Shown here one piece after another: positions 24,851 to 33,370 of a DNA stretch of 33,807 nt (the stretch's first letter is position 1; each line of letters begins with the position of its first letter). Source of the stretch: Nitrospinota bacterium. Its GTDB lineage: Bacteria; Nitrospinota_A; UBA7883; JACRLM01. The notes under the pieces were generated by a model. The model was not told the origin of the DNA and made no database searches. It saw only the letters and a list, made by a program, of their open reading frames with translations. Location: the NCBI GenBank assembly GCA_015231995.1, contig JADGAO010000004.1, positions 1 to 33,807 of the forward strand. The letters run 5' to 3'. The translations under genes and the position numbers were made by a program.

Positions 24851-27070
24851 TCATTTGACATTGGCCGGGCCACCTAATATTTGTACCATTACTAATAGAG
24901 CCCCCAAGCCCATTGCACCCCAACAGAAATTCCTCCAAGGCTTTACCCAGAATCCTACAATCACAGAGGAGACGATAAGACAAAATCCTGCTTGAAGGCC
25001 GTAACTGTTAGAATTACTCATTAGCCAATTCCACGGCCACACGAAATTAACAGCGAGCTCAAAGACCATGATAATGAGAAGTGAGACGAGAATGCTTGCA
25101 ATTTTCGCGGCGGTAAGATACCGGGCTTCGGCTTTTTGTCTAAGCAAAGCTTCTTGATTGGCCTTTTCCTCTATCGAATCCTTCTCTAATCTCAACGCTT
25201 CAAATTTCGCAGATGTATCTTTGGCATTAGTTTCTGCATCCTTTTGGGAGTTCGCAAGTGCTTCTTTTTCAAGCTCCTTCGCCTGTATAGTTTCATGCGC
25301 TTTTGCAGCTTCTATTGCCGCGACCTGCTTCTGCTCGTTAAGTTCATTCTCAGCTCGCTCTTTGTCAGACCGCAAAGCTTCAATCTGCCTCGCCTTCGCT
25401 GCGTTCTCTCCAAGGAGCATCTGATTCTCAGCAGCAATAGCTGACTCTATCAGAGCTTGGAACTCTTCATCGCTATTTGTAGTTCGAAGGCCATCAATCA
25501 GACGATCATTGGAAAGCATTCTTTTAGCCGTTTCTTCAGGAAAGTCTTTATATGTCGCGAGCAGGCCAAGCATCCTAGAGCAAGCTTTAGCCGCGCCACT
25601 ACCGATGGTTCTAAACTCCGGCATAGCAAAAGTCTCTGCAAATGAGCGATCAAAGTCCTGACTGGCTGGGACGAATGGGCGGAGGATTTGCCAAAGTATG
25701 TTTGGCAACACAACGGATGCGTGAGCATTAGCTTTTCGGCTCGCATCGCTGTCGAACCGGTATAGCATATAGTCACATGTCACAAACAGTGCACCTGCTT
25801 CAAGTGTGGAAGTGCCGTTTTTTCGAAGAGTACGTACGCAATCCAGGACAGCAACATCGTGAGCTATCAAGTCGTATGACTTTTCCTTATTTATGCTCTC
25901 TAGGAACTCTTTATACTCGGCTTCAAGGGTGGCACGTTCTTCCAGTCGATTTATTTGTGGCTGGAAAACCTCAATTCCCTTGTTCTCCAATAGAACATCC
26001 ATGTGCTTATACGGCTGGAAAAATGTATCAACATCAATACCAGTTTCTGCGTTTTTCTGGTGGTATTTGAGTTCGATGCCGGACATGAAACTCGAAGTAG
26101 TGGCTGCTCGGCTAAGTGATTGCGTCCATCTACGTCTATGGAGTACGTCACAATAATAGGATATTGAAGAGATAAGTTCCCGAAGCGTTGCTTCGTGATA
26201 TCTCAATTTGAGAGGTAGCTTGTGTTTGGTGACAGCATCCAGCAACTCATTTGAGACTTCTACAAGGTGATGCACATGGAGGCCGAGAATCCCGAAAAGG
26301 AAGTTGGTATCGCAAAATAGCATAAGTTGACTGAGTTTCTCTCGGAAACGCGCCGCGACCTCAGGAGAAACCGCCAATGAGAAATAATTGGTTGCCCCAT
26401 CAGCGCATTCGGCAATAAACCGAGCCCTCTCTGAATTCTTCCCGACGGTGCCGAGGAAGTCGGTGATTGCGTGCTTGGCAGATGCTTGAAGGGGCGGATC
26501 AAACCTCGCATTCACTGCCTCAGTTAGAAGGCGCGATAGGCTTTTAGCATAGTCTGATGGAAGTTCAACAGAGGGATCGAGAAATACTGCAACCTGTATC
26601 CCGTGACGCAGAAAGGCTTTGGCGAGATAGTCATGCAAAGCAGTCCATGCGAGATCAGGATTAAGATCAGAAAATCGTTGTGTGATTTCCGATATCCATT
26701 GCATCTTGACGCGCTCTTGCAATTGAGATGCTTGGTCAATGCGCTCCTTGACTTTCTGTCGAGTATCGGGCAAAAGGACGTAGTTTGTTCCCATGGGCAT
26801 GTAAACCTGTCCGGAGGATGTCAGGTGATCCAACGCTTTTTGAACCTGATGATCTTGCGCTTCAATGCCAAACATGACACTCAATATTTTTGCTACGTCC
26901 TGAATGCTAGATGCCTTCTCCTCCTCAAAGGTGAGTAACGTATGGAGGATTAACTCCTGCAAACTTTCCTCGGGGCTTTTTGTCTCCGCAATTGCAATAT
27001 AATTGCACATCTGCTGAAGTGCAGTACCTGGTGCAGCAAGCTTGATGCTCGGATCTGTGGATACATTCAT
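24851..27070 (-). CDS. PIN-domain protein with coiled coil and C-terminal membrane anchor, inside the hsd operon
   Basis: I read three parts in this 739-residue protein. An N-terminal region (about 35-110) looks winged-helix-like. A PIN-type RNase core follows at about 249-440, with Asp254 (LFCDTNFLFG), Glu293 (YHEATLREL), Asp405 (LIAHDVAVLD) and Asp433 (FVTCDYML), the acidic positions and hydrophobic context of PIN nucleases. A long charged coiled coil (about 545-650) leads to three hydrophobic helices (655-677, 692-708, 714-733), so it is probably tethered to the inner membrane. Its ATG overlaps the hsdS stop (TAATG), so it is translationally coupled to the restriction system. The DNA is AT-richer than neighbouring hsd genes. 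By analogy with PrrC, an RNase kept silent by a type I enzyme, it may be an abortive-infection effector. No family name comes to mind. Confidence 0.75.
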   Translation of the reverse strand: MNVSTDPSIKLAAPGTALQQMCNYIAIAETKSPEESLQELILHTLLTFEEEKASSIQDVAKILSVMFGIEAQDHQVQKALDHLTSSGQVYMPMGTNYVLLPDTRQKVKERIDQASQLQERVKMQWISEITQRFSDLNPDLAWTALHDYLAKAFLRHGIQVAVFLDPSVELPSDYAKSLSRLLTEAVNARFDPPLQASAKHAITDFLGTVGKNSERARFIAECADGATNYFSLAVSPEVAARFREKLSQLMLFCDTNFLFGILGLHVHHLVEVSNELLDAVTKHKLPLKLRYHEATLRELISSISYYCDVLHRRRWTQSLSRAATTSSFMSGIELKYHQKNAETGIDVDTFFQPYKHMDVLLENKGIEVFQPQINRLEERATLEAEYKEFLESINKEKSYDLIAHDVAVLDCVRTLRKNGTSTLEAGALFVTCDYMLYRFDSDASRKANAHASVVLPNILWQILRPFVPASQDFDRSFAETFAMPEFRTIGSGAAKACSRMLGLLATYKDFPEETAKRMLSNDRLIDGLRTTNSDEEFQALIESAIAAENQMLLGENAAKARQIEALRSDKERAENELNEQKQVAAIEAAKAHETIQAKELEKEALANSQKDAETNAKDTSAKFEALRLEKDSIEEKANQEALLRQKAEARYLTAAKIASILVSLLIIMVFELAVNFVWPWNWLMSNSNSYGLQAGFCLIVSSVIVGFWVKPWRNFCWGAMGLGALLVMVQILGGPANVK

Positions 27071-28446
27071 TAGACAAGCCCCCCTATAAAGTTCTCGGAT
27101 TCGTTGATGCGGATTTCGCCGGACAGGAGTTTCGGTAATAGCGCATCGCGGATGGTGGCGAGGGTGTGGGATTCATGCCGATTGGCATTGACTCTCTCGT
27201 AAATCGGCGCACAGATGCGATGGAATTCATCCATGATGGGCACCTTGTCGGGTAAAGCCACTTGCCATTTGCCGATTACCTCAGGTCGAACAGCAGGGTA
27301 GGCTCCACCATCCGCTTGATGGCCCAAATGTTCGAAAATTTCCGGTTGTGTCAACGCTGTGTGAATAAAGCTCCACGGAGCTTTTACTGGAGTGAAGACC
27401 GCGAAGCCCGTTGATGCAATCAGGCTGGGTGAAGGATTTAGACATAGGAAGTACGACCCACGTTCTGGTCGCACAGTGGACATCACCGTGTCACCATGCC
27501 GAAGTCGTCGGCGTGCCCGACTAGGTTCTTCCCCACGCTGGAAAATTTGTGTGGCGCCAATTTCACCACGCACAACCTCGGAAATTTCTACATATTCTAT
27601 CCGGCTAATCTTATCGTTCTTACCAAGTGTCCATGCGTTAATTTCTGATAGCTCCGCAATCCGAGCTAAACCCCACCCCTTGGGAATCTGGCCTAATTCG
27701 GAGTCCTGGAAGCTGTCGGGGAAAAGGTCGAGGATTTCCGGTGTCATGTAGGGGCAGGCCTGCGTGCCTGCCCGTTGCGCGTTTGCCCAGTTTGAGGGCG
27801 CCCACACAGGGTCGCCCCTACGGGCGCGGACGGGATCGAAATCCACAAACCACGATTTGAATATCGCCCGCGCCATCCCCTCCAGCGTCTCGTTCATTCG
27901 CCGGTTCAACTCTATCTTGTCATCCAACGTTCCGAGGATATGTGCAATGGCGCGTTGTTCAGGAAGGGGGGGAATCTGGATTTCTATTCTATTGATATCC
28001 CTTATTGGGAGTTGCGGTTGTGCGCTTCCTGTTTGGAGTGCTAGTACTTGCTCCCGAAAGAGCGCAGACCTAACAAAAAAATATAAAAAACGTGGATATA
28101 GGGCCGTAGTTTTAGCCCTAAAAATTACCATCCCAGAATTTATTCGTATGTTTTCAAAATTAATAGAATCATCGAAGTATGCCGCATTTCCAACTGTTCC
28201 TCGTGTAGTTAAAACCACATCATTTCTGATTAACTTTCCTTTTCGTAACGAAGCGTCTTTCTCCGCTGTGACAAAAGAACAGTCGGAAAAATTAAATCCA
28301 TTGGCCGAAACGTTTCCAGCGTTCAGAAATAAGCAATGACCTGCTTTTGAAAATTCGGTCAGATTAGGGTAATTCGTCCCACGATCACCGTCTATTATTT
28401 CAAGAGGTGCATTTTCAAATTTCATGGTCTGCCACTCACCCGCCAT
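27070..28446 (-). CDS. hsdS: type I restriction-modification specificity subunit, with in-frame repeat insertion
   Basis: The 458-residue subunit selects the DNA target for HsdM and HsdR. Target-recognition domain 1 spans about 1-155. The central conserved region reads IPPLPEQRAIAHILGTLDDK, then FKSWFVDFDPVRA. Domain 2 spans about 255-400, and the distal conserved helix ends IRDALLPKLLSGEI. Residues 209-233 are encoded by a palindromic repeat (27748-27821) inserted without breaking the frame. The linker then resumes with PEILDLFPDSF...ELGQIPKGW as usual for the family. The start at 28446 has AAGGAG seven bases ahead and overlaps the upstream nuclease gene by 11 bases. A second ATG at codon 8 is less likely. 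Confidence 0.92.
   Translation of the reverse strand: MAGEWQTMKFENAPLEIIDGDRGTNYPNLTEFSKAGHCLFLNAGNVSANGFNFSDCSFVTAEKDASLRKGKLIRNDVVLTTRGTVGNAAYFDDSINFENIRINSGMVIFRAKTTALYPRFLYFFVRSALFREQVLALQTGSAQPQLPIRDINRIEIQIPPLPEQRAIAHILGTLDDKIELNRRMNETLEGMARAIFKSWFVDFDPVRARRGDPVWAPSNWANAQRAGTQACPYMTPEILDLFPDSFQDSELGQIPKGWGLARIAELSEINAWTLGKNDKISRIEYVEISEVVRGEIGATQIFQRGEEPSRARRRLRHGDTVMSTVRPERGSYFLCLNPSPSLIASTGFAVFTPVKAPWSFIHTALTQPEIFEHLGHQADGGAYPAVRPEVIGKWQVALPDKVPIMDEFHRICAPIYERVNANRHESHTLATIRDALLPKLLSGEIRINESENFIGGLV
27748..27821. repeat. palindromic repeat element inserted within hsdS
   Basis: The ends are inverted copies, GTAGGGGC (27748-27755) and GCCCCTAC (27814-27821). Inside is a hairpin GGGCAGGC/GCCTGCCC and a second, imperfect one with GGGCGCCC and GGTCGCCC. 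I recall 'gtaggggcaggcc...gcctgccc' and 'gtaggggcgaccc' as dispersed intergenic repeats in environmental genomes. Here the element is translated in frame inside a protein linker. Confidence 0.75.
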
Positions 28447-29524
28447 GCCCCGGCTCCTTCATGGAGGTTTCCAATTCCTCGATACTTGGCAATTCGCCTT
28501 TCAGCTTTTTCGGCAGGGTTTCCGTCAGTTTGTATCCGGATACACCTATTGGTTTCCGGGTATCGCGCAGGGCGTATTCAACAACCACCTTGTTCTTCGA
28601 TTTGCACAGGATTATGCCGATGCTTGGCTGGTCATCCTTGTGGCGCAGGAGGTCATCCACGGCGGAAAGGTAAAAGTTCATCTTTCCCGCGTATTCCGGT
28701 TGGAATTCCCCTACTTTTAGCTCTATAACCACGAAGCAACGAAGGCGCAAGTGGTAGAAGAGCAGATCAATATAAAAATCATCCCCGCCGATTTCCATAT
28801 GGTACTGGCTACCGACAAAGGCAAACCCTACGCCAAGTTCCAGCAGGAACGCCCTTATCTGCTCCAGCAGGGCTTTTTCCACGTCCCGTTCCTTGGCCTC
28901 TTCGCCGATGGTCAGGAAGTCAAAGACGTATGGGTCTTTCAATATCTGCCGGGCAAGCTCTGATTGCGGCGCGGGAAGGGTGCGGGCGAAGTTGGAAACG
29001 GCTTTCCCTTGCCGCTTGTACAGGCCGCTCTCAATCTGGTGGACAAGAACGTTGCGCGACCAGCCGTTTTGAATGGTCTGGCGGATGTACCATTCCCGCT
29101 CAATGGAGGCTTTAACCTTATCCAAAAGAACTACGTTATGAAACCAGGGAATTTGTGCAGCAACCTGCTGCACAAATTGGCTGTCCTGGTATGCCTCGGC
29201 GAATAACCTCATATATTTAAGGTTACGCGGGGAGAATCCTTTCATCTCCGGGAACTCGCGCCGCAGGTCTTGGGCTAATCTGTCCACAACTTTTGCGCCC
29301 CAACCCTCCTGGCGCTGGCTATCGAGAATCCGGCGGCCAATCTCCCAATAGAGCAGAACCAATTCGCGGTTGGCGGCAAGGCCAGCGCGAATCTGGGCGG
29401 AACGAATCTTCCCTTTAAGGTCGTCGAGCAGGAGCGCATAGTCCACAGGGGCTTTGCCTGATTGTGCAACAGGCTGTTGGACAATTTCGAAATCAGGCTT
29501 TCGAGGCTTGCCTTTACCCGCCAT
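28436..29524 (-). CDS. YhcG-type PDDEXK nuclease family protein (DUF1016)
   Basis: This 362-residue protein has the helical DUF1016 N-terminal half (ELVLLYWEIGRRIL) and the YhcG-type nuclease half. Active-site candidates are Asp253 (DDFYIDLLFYH), Glu268 and Lys270 (VVIELKVGEF), followed by AGKMNFYLSAVDD. These proteins are frequent passengers in type I restriction operons, and their exact role is poorly known. A TTG two codons upstream opens the frame, but the ATG at 29524 has AAGGAG seven bases ahead. It overlaps the hsdM end by 11 bases and the hsdS start by 11 bases, and the two junction sequences are nearly the same, as if the gene had been inserted between them. Confidence 0.9.
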   Translation of the reverse strand: MAGKGKPRKPDFEIVQQPVAQSGKAPVDYALLLDDLKGKIRSAQIRAGLAANRELVLLYWEIGRRILDSQRQEGWGAKVVDRLAQDLRREFPEMKGFSPRNLKYMRLFAEAYQDSQFVQQVAAQIPWFHNVVLLDKVKASIEREWYIRQTIQNGWSRNVLVHQIESGLYKRQGKAVSNFARTLPAPQSELARQILKDPYVFDFLTIGEEAKERDVEKALLEQIRAFLLELGVGFAFVGSQYHMEIGGDDFYIDLLFYHLRLRCFVVIELKVGEFQPEYAGKMNFYLSAVDDLLRHKDDQPSIGIILCKSKNKVVVEYALRDTRKPIGVSGYKLTETLPKKLKGELPSIEELETSMKEPGHGG

Positions 29525-31088
29525 AGCCAAGCTCCTTCAGGTTTGCCCAAATCATTTTGTCGAGTTTGGCGGATTCGGCGCACTGCTCCTTTAACTTGGC
29601 GGTGAGATGCTTCATTTTATCGTCGAACGGCTCGTCGTCGTCTTCCACCTCTTCCGCGCCGACGTATCGCCCCGGTGTGAGGACGTATCCATGAGCGGCG
29701 ATTTCTTCCGTCTTGGCGCTCTTGCAGAAGCCGGGGATATCCGCGTATTTGCCCGCGTCTTTTTCGCCACGCCATGCGTGATATGTGCTGGCGATACGGG
29801 TTATGTCTTCACTGGTAAGCTCGCGGTGAACGCGATCAATCAACGTCCCAAGCTTGCGAGCGTCTATGAAAAGCGTCTCGCCCCGGCGGTCACGGAAGCG
29901 GTTATTCTTCTTGTCGCGGGCGATGAACCATAGGCAGACGGGAATCTGCGTGGAATAAAAAAGTTGCCCAGGCATAGCTATCATGCAGTCCACTAGGTCA
30001 GCTTCGATAATCTTCCGACGGATTTCACCCTCGCCAGACTGATTGCTGGACATGGAGCCGTTGGCAAGAACAAACCCGGCGTATCCCGTGGGCGCAAGGT
30101 GATGAATGAAATGCTGAACCCACGCATAGTTGGCATTGCCCGCAGGTGGAACACCGTATTTCCAGCGTTTGTCTTCGCGCAGGCGATCACCGCCCCAATC
30201 GCTAGAGTTGAAGGGTGGATTAGCCAGGATGTAGTCCGCCTTTAAATCTGGGTGAAGGTCGCGGTGAAACACGTCGGCATGTTCGCTACCAAGGTTGTTA
30301 TCTATGCCGCGAATGGCCAGGTTCATTTTGGCAAGGCGCCACGTGGTGGGGTTGGATTCCTGACCATAAACAGCTATGTCGCCGATGCGTCCGCCGTGGA
30401 CTTCCACAAACTGCTCGCTTTGAACAAACATGCCACCGGAGCCGCAACAAGGGTCGTATACCCGCCCCTTGTATGGCGAGATCATTTCGACCAGAACTTG
30501 AACGACACATCGAGGGGTATAGAACTGGCCGCCCTTCTTGCCTTCCGCGCTGGCGAACTGCGAGAGGAAGTATTCGTACACACGGCCCAGAACGTCTTTT
30601 GAGCGGCTTTCCTTGTCGCCAAGGCCAATTGTGCTTACAAGGTCTATCAGTTCGCCCAGCCGGTGTTTGTCGAGGTCTTGGCGGGCGTAATTTTTAGGAA
30701 GAACGCCCTTGAGGGAAATGTTATCCCGCTCAATGGCAGTCATGGCATCGTCCACCAGTTTTCCGATAGTGGGTTGCTTGGCTTTAGATTGAAGATGGCT
30801 CCACCGCCCCTCCTGTGGAACCCAGAAGACGTTTTTAGCCTTGTACTCATCCGGGTCTTCCGGGTCGGCTCCGTGGTGTTTATCCGCAAACAGCTTGGCG
30901 TGATGTTCCTCGAAAGCGTCGGAGATGAATTTCAGGAAGATAAGGCCAAGAACGACGTGCTTGTATTCCGCCGCGTCCATGTTGTTACGAAGCATATCGG
31001 CGGCTGACCACATCTTGGCTTCAAAGCCAAGGTTGGCCCCGTTATTGGGTTTGCCTTTTGCGCTTCCTGCTTTTTTACCCTTCGCCAT
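29514..31088 (-). CDS. hsdM: type I restriction-modification DNA adenine methyltransferase subunit
   Basis: This 524-residue N6-adenine methyltransferase has an HsdM N-terminal helical domain (MWSAADMLRNNMDAAEYKHV), the AdoMet-binding motif DPCCGSGG (212-219) and the catalytic NPPF (290-293). The usual VYEYFLSQFA and GQFYTPRCVV segments precede the AdoMet motif. The length is normal. It is the first gene of the leftward hsd operon. The ATG has GGGGTGA just upstream. The GTGAAC-type palindrome at 31248-31263 lies about 160 bases upstream and could control the operon. Confidence 0.95.
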   Translation of the reverse strand: MAKGKKAGSAKGKPNNGANLGFEAKMWSAADMLRNNMDAAEYKHVVLGLIFLKFISDAFEEHHAKLFADKHHGADPEDPDEYKAKNVFWVPQEGRWSHLQSKAKQPTIGKLVDDAMTAIERDNISLKGVLPKNYARQDLDKHRLGELIDLVSTIGLGDKESRSKDVLGRVYEYFLSQFASAEGKKGGQFYTPRCVVQVLVEMISPYKGRVYDPCCGSGGMFVQSEQFVEVHGGRIGDIAVYGQESNPTTWRLAKMNLAIRGIDNNLGSEHADVFHRDLHPDLKADYILANPPFNSSDWGGDRLREDKRWKYGVPPAGNANYAWVQHFIHHLAPTGYAGFVLANGSMSSNQSGEGEIRRKIIEADLVDCMIAMPGQLFYSTQIPVCLWFIARDKKNNRFRDRRGETLFIDARKLGTLIDRVHRELTSEDITRIASTYHAWRGEKDAGKYADIPGFCKSAKTEEIAAHGYVLTPGRYVGAEEVEDDDEPFDDKMKHLTAKLKEQCAESAKLDKMIWANLKELGYGG

Positions 31089-31462
31089 TTCACCCCAGCA
31101 TTTAGAAAATATGGAAATTGTACCATCAATAGGAATTCAGTTTAACAAGGGCGAGCATGAGTGGCTACTAAGGGGAGAAAACGTGAATTGAAGGAAGATT
31201 TTAAAGAAAGATTTAAGAGCGACTATGATAAATAAAATTCCAAGAACGTGAACTTGTGTTCACTTCAATTTACTGTCTCACTGCACTTCGTTTTATTCTG
31301 GATGGCTAAACTTTTAGTAGGATGTAGCCACGTCCATGTAAGGAGTGGAACAAACACAAAAATGGATGCCACTGCCGCCGCATAGCCAATAGCTGTTACA
31401 CCGTCAAATTCGCCCTTTCAAACCACATCAGCATATATCACTTATAAAAGCTGATTGGCATT
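31089..31462. other. intergenic region between terminase and hsdM
   Basis: These 374 bases hold no convincing gene. A perfect GTGAAC-N4-GTTCAC palindrome lies at 31248-31263. A minus-strand pair TTCACG/TATCAT, 16 bases apart and overlapping that palindrome, is a weak promoter candidate for hsdM. An open minus-strand frame at 31265-31417 encodes a hydrophobic stretch (AAAVASIFVFVPLLTWTWL) with no ATG or ribosome site, probably the remnant of a small membrane-protein gene. Confidence 0.45.
31248..31263. promoter_or_regulatory. GTGAAC-N4-GTTCAC palindrome, copy 4 (perfect)
   Basis: Reads GTGAAC-TTGT-GTTCAC, the exact reverse complement of the copy at 20819-20834. It overlaps a possible -35 region for the hsd operon. 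Confidence 0.6.
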
Positions 31463-33370
31463 TCAGTATTTTCTGCGCGATTCATTGGCCTGCTCTTCCC
31501 TGGCATTGATGAACATAACCCGTATGGAATTGGGTATGTCCCGAATAGGCACTTCAAAGCGCGCCCATGATTCCCGGCGCCAAGTTAGGCCATAGACCAC
31601 ACCTGCCAGAGAATCTGAAAGGTCTTTGCTTCCACGTTGGTTGTGATCCACCTTCCCATGCTTTGGATCAAACTCAAGCTCCCGAAGCTCCTTGAACAGT
31701 TTCTGGTTATTCGGCATTTTTAAACGCCGGTCATAGATGGCCTGCTTTAATAGTTCGTAGGGAAGAGGTGTTTTGTCCATTGACTGTTGGCCAGTCATAA
31801 AACCCTTCTGACGGAGCATTTGAATGGAATCAGCGGATTGAAAACTGTCAAATGTTATCCAGCGAATGTTCATCTCCATATCCCGAAGCTTGTACAGAAA
31901 TTCCCGTATCTTCGAGAAGTTGATTTCCCCACCTCTTGGAGGCTTAACCTCCAGGGCGAAGTCTATCCGTATTTGGGGGAGTTTTTCTATGAAGTCCCCA
32001 CGTTTCACCTCAGTGAACCCTTCAACCAAGCCGCAAACTATCCCGGCGCTGTCGGATGACAAGGCAAGATCAACATGGACAAAGTGAGCCTCATCTGGAT
32101 GAAAGAATTTCTGCCTGTAAATCTCGACATTCGTTTCATGGAAGTCCACATCATCCCGGCTCAATATGGACTCATGCTTTCCAAAACACTCAGATATTGC
32201 TTCAACATCCAAGATGAATGGGTGGAGGGCCACGGTTGATTTACCAAGGATATCCCTGATGGCTCCGGTTATGTCCAGTTCAAACTCGCTCCGGTATTCA
32301 ATGGGGACTTTTTCAACAAAAGGCTGATCCTGAGTTGAAAGCTGTTCATCGTCACCGATAATCCTTGGTTTTTTAAAATCGTTTCCCACAAAAACAGAAA
32401 ACCATTTGCCAGAAAAATTACGGGCTGGCAAGATATCCCAAGTTCGCTTGTCATAAATATAAATCGAGGTTTTACCCGTTCGTCTGATTTCGTCTCTAGC
32501 CTCCGCCTCCTTTAAGTCTGTGAACTGGCCGGGGTATCTTCGTGAAGACACCAAACAGAGTATTCCCGGAAGGATTCCATATTTCATGAACCTCGACTTT
32601 CGGCGCCGGGCAATTGAGTCGTATAAGGCTGTGGCTTGGTCATAATTCCCGCCTGTCATGGAACGTTTAGACTTATCCACCGCTTCCATATGGTTAAGCT
32701 CGTCGAGCAAAGCGGTGAAAATATTCTGGCCAATTGTTGCGGTTTCCTCTCCTGACACCGGTTTGACGATTATCCTGTTCGGGAAAACCATCTCGGAAGT
32801 GAGAGATTTATCGTATGGGAACTTCTCCCGGAAATATGGAGAACCATCCACCATCGCCTTAAACCGTTTGTAGTCCACACTCTTTGCGAGGGTGGCGTTT
32901 ATGTTCTGGAAGACGATAAGTATTTCCGAGGATGGGTCAAGGTCAAAGAGTCTTTGGGGTTGTCGAAAGCAGGAAAGCACATATACTTGATACGCAATGG
33001 TGATTAAAGCTGTTGTGCTCTTGGCCGCGCCAATCGCCCCGGTGAAAACGGCTTCCGTGTATACCGACCCCACCCGCGATCCATTAGACAAACCTTCAAC
33101 AACGGGATTATTTATCTTCTCAAGCACTTTCAAAACTTCGGGGTAAACAATTGACTCGTAGTTAAGGTATTCAGGGCTATTTACGAACTCTCGGATGCTT
33201 ACTGGGTAAGTTTTCATGTACTCCATGAGACGCAGGCAAAAATGCCGCCCCTCCATCGCCTCTTTAACGGCGAATCCGGTGAACTCCCCCAACTCAGGGC
33301 TGATAGTCTTGTTGCTCTTGGTAAGGCTGGCTATCAGCTCAGTAACTTTCTTCAGCTTAACCGTTTTCAT
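31463..33370 (-). CDS. phage terminase large subunit
   Basis: This 635-residue DNA-packaging motor has an ATPase with Walker A GAIGAAKST and Walker B IFTALLDELNHM. The nuclease half has three acidic sites: HVDLALSSDSAG, WITFDSFQSAD and KDLSDSLAGVVYGL. These are the positions expected for RNase H-fold terminase nucleases. The ATG overlaps the small-subunit-like stop by 14 bases. In phages a portal gene usually follows. Here the next gene in the same direction is hsdM, so this is either the edge of a prophage or satellite, or a rearranged remnant. Length and motifs look intact. Confidence 0.88.
   Translation of the reverse strand: MKTVKLKKVTELIASLTKSNKTISPELGEFTGFAVKEAMEGRHFCLRLMEYMKTYPVSIREFVNSPEYLNYESIVYPEVLKVLEKINNPVVEGLSNGSRVGSVYTEAVFTGAIGAAKSTTALITIAYQVYVLSCFRQPQRLFDLDPSSEILIVFQNINATLAKSVDYKRFKAMVDGSPYFREKFPYDKSLTSEMVFPNRIIVKPVSGEETATIGQNIFTALLDELNHMEAVDKSKRSMTGGNYDQATALYDSIARRRKSRFMKYGILPGILCLVSSRRYPGQFTDLKEAEARDEIRRTGKTSIYIYDKRTWDILPARNFSGKWFSVFVGNDFKKPRIIGDDEQLSTQDQPFVEKVPIEYRSEFELDITGAIRDILGKSTVALHPFILDVEAISECFGKHESILSRDDVDFHETNVEIYRQKFFHPDEAHFVHVDLALSSDSAGIVCGLVEGFTEVKRGDFIEKLPQIRIDFALEVKPPRGGEINFSKIREFLYKLRDMEMNIRWITFDSFQSADSIQMLRQKGFMTGQQSMDKTPLPYELLKQAIYDRRLKMPNNQKLFKELRELEFDPKHGKVDHNQRGSKDLSDSLAGVVYGLTWRRESWARFEVPIRDIPNSIRVMFINAREEQANESRRKY

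Noticed and set aside
21049..31088. Phase-variable hsdS locus driven by the adjacent recombinase
   Set aside because: Only one hsdS is present and I found no silent copy or long inverted repeats in the window, so I kept it only as a possibility under the recombinase.
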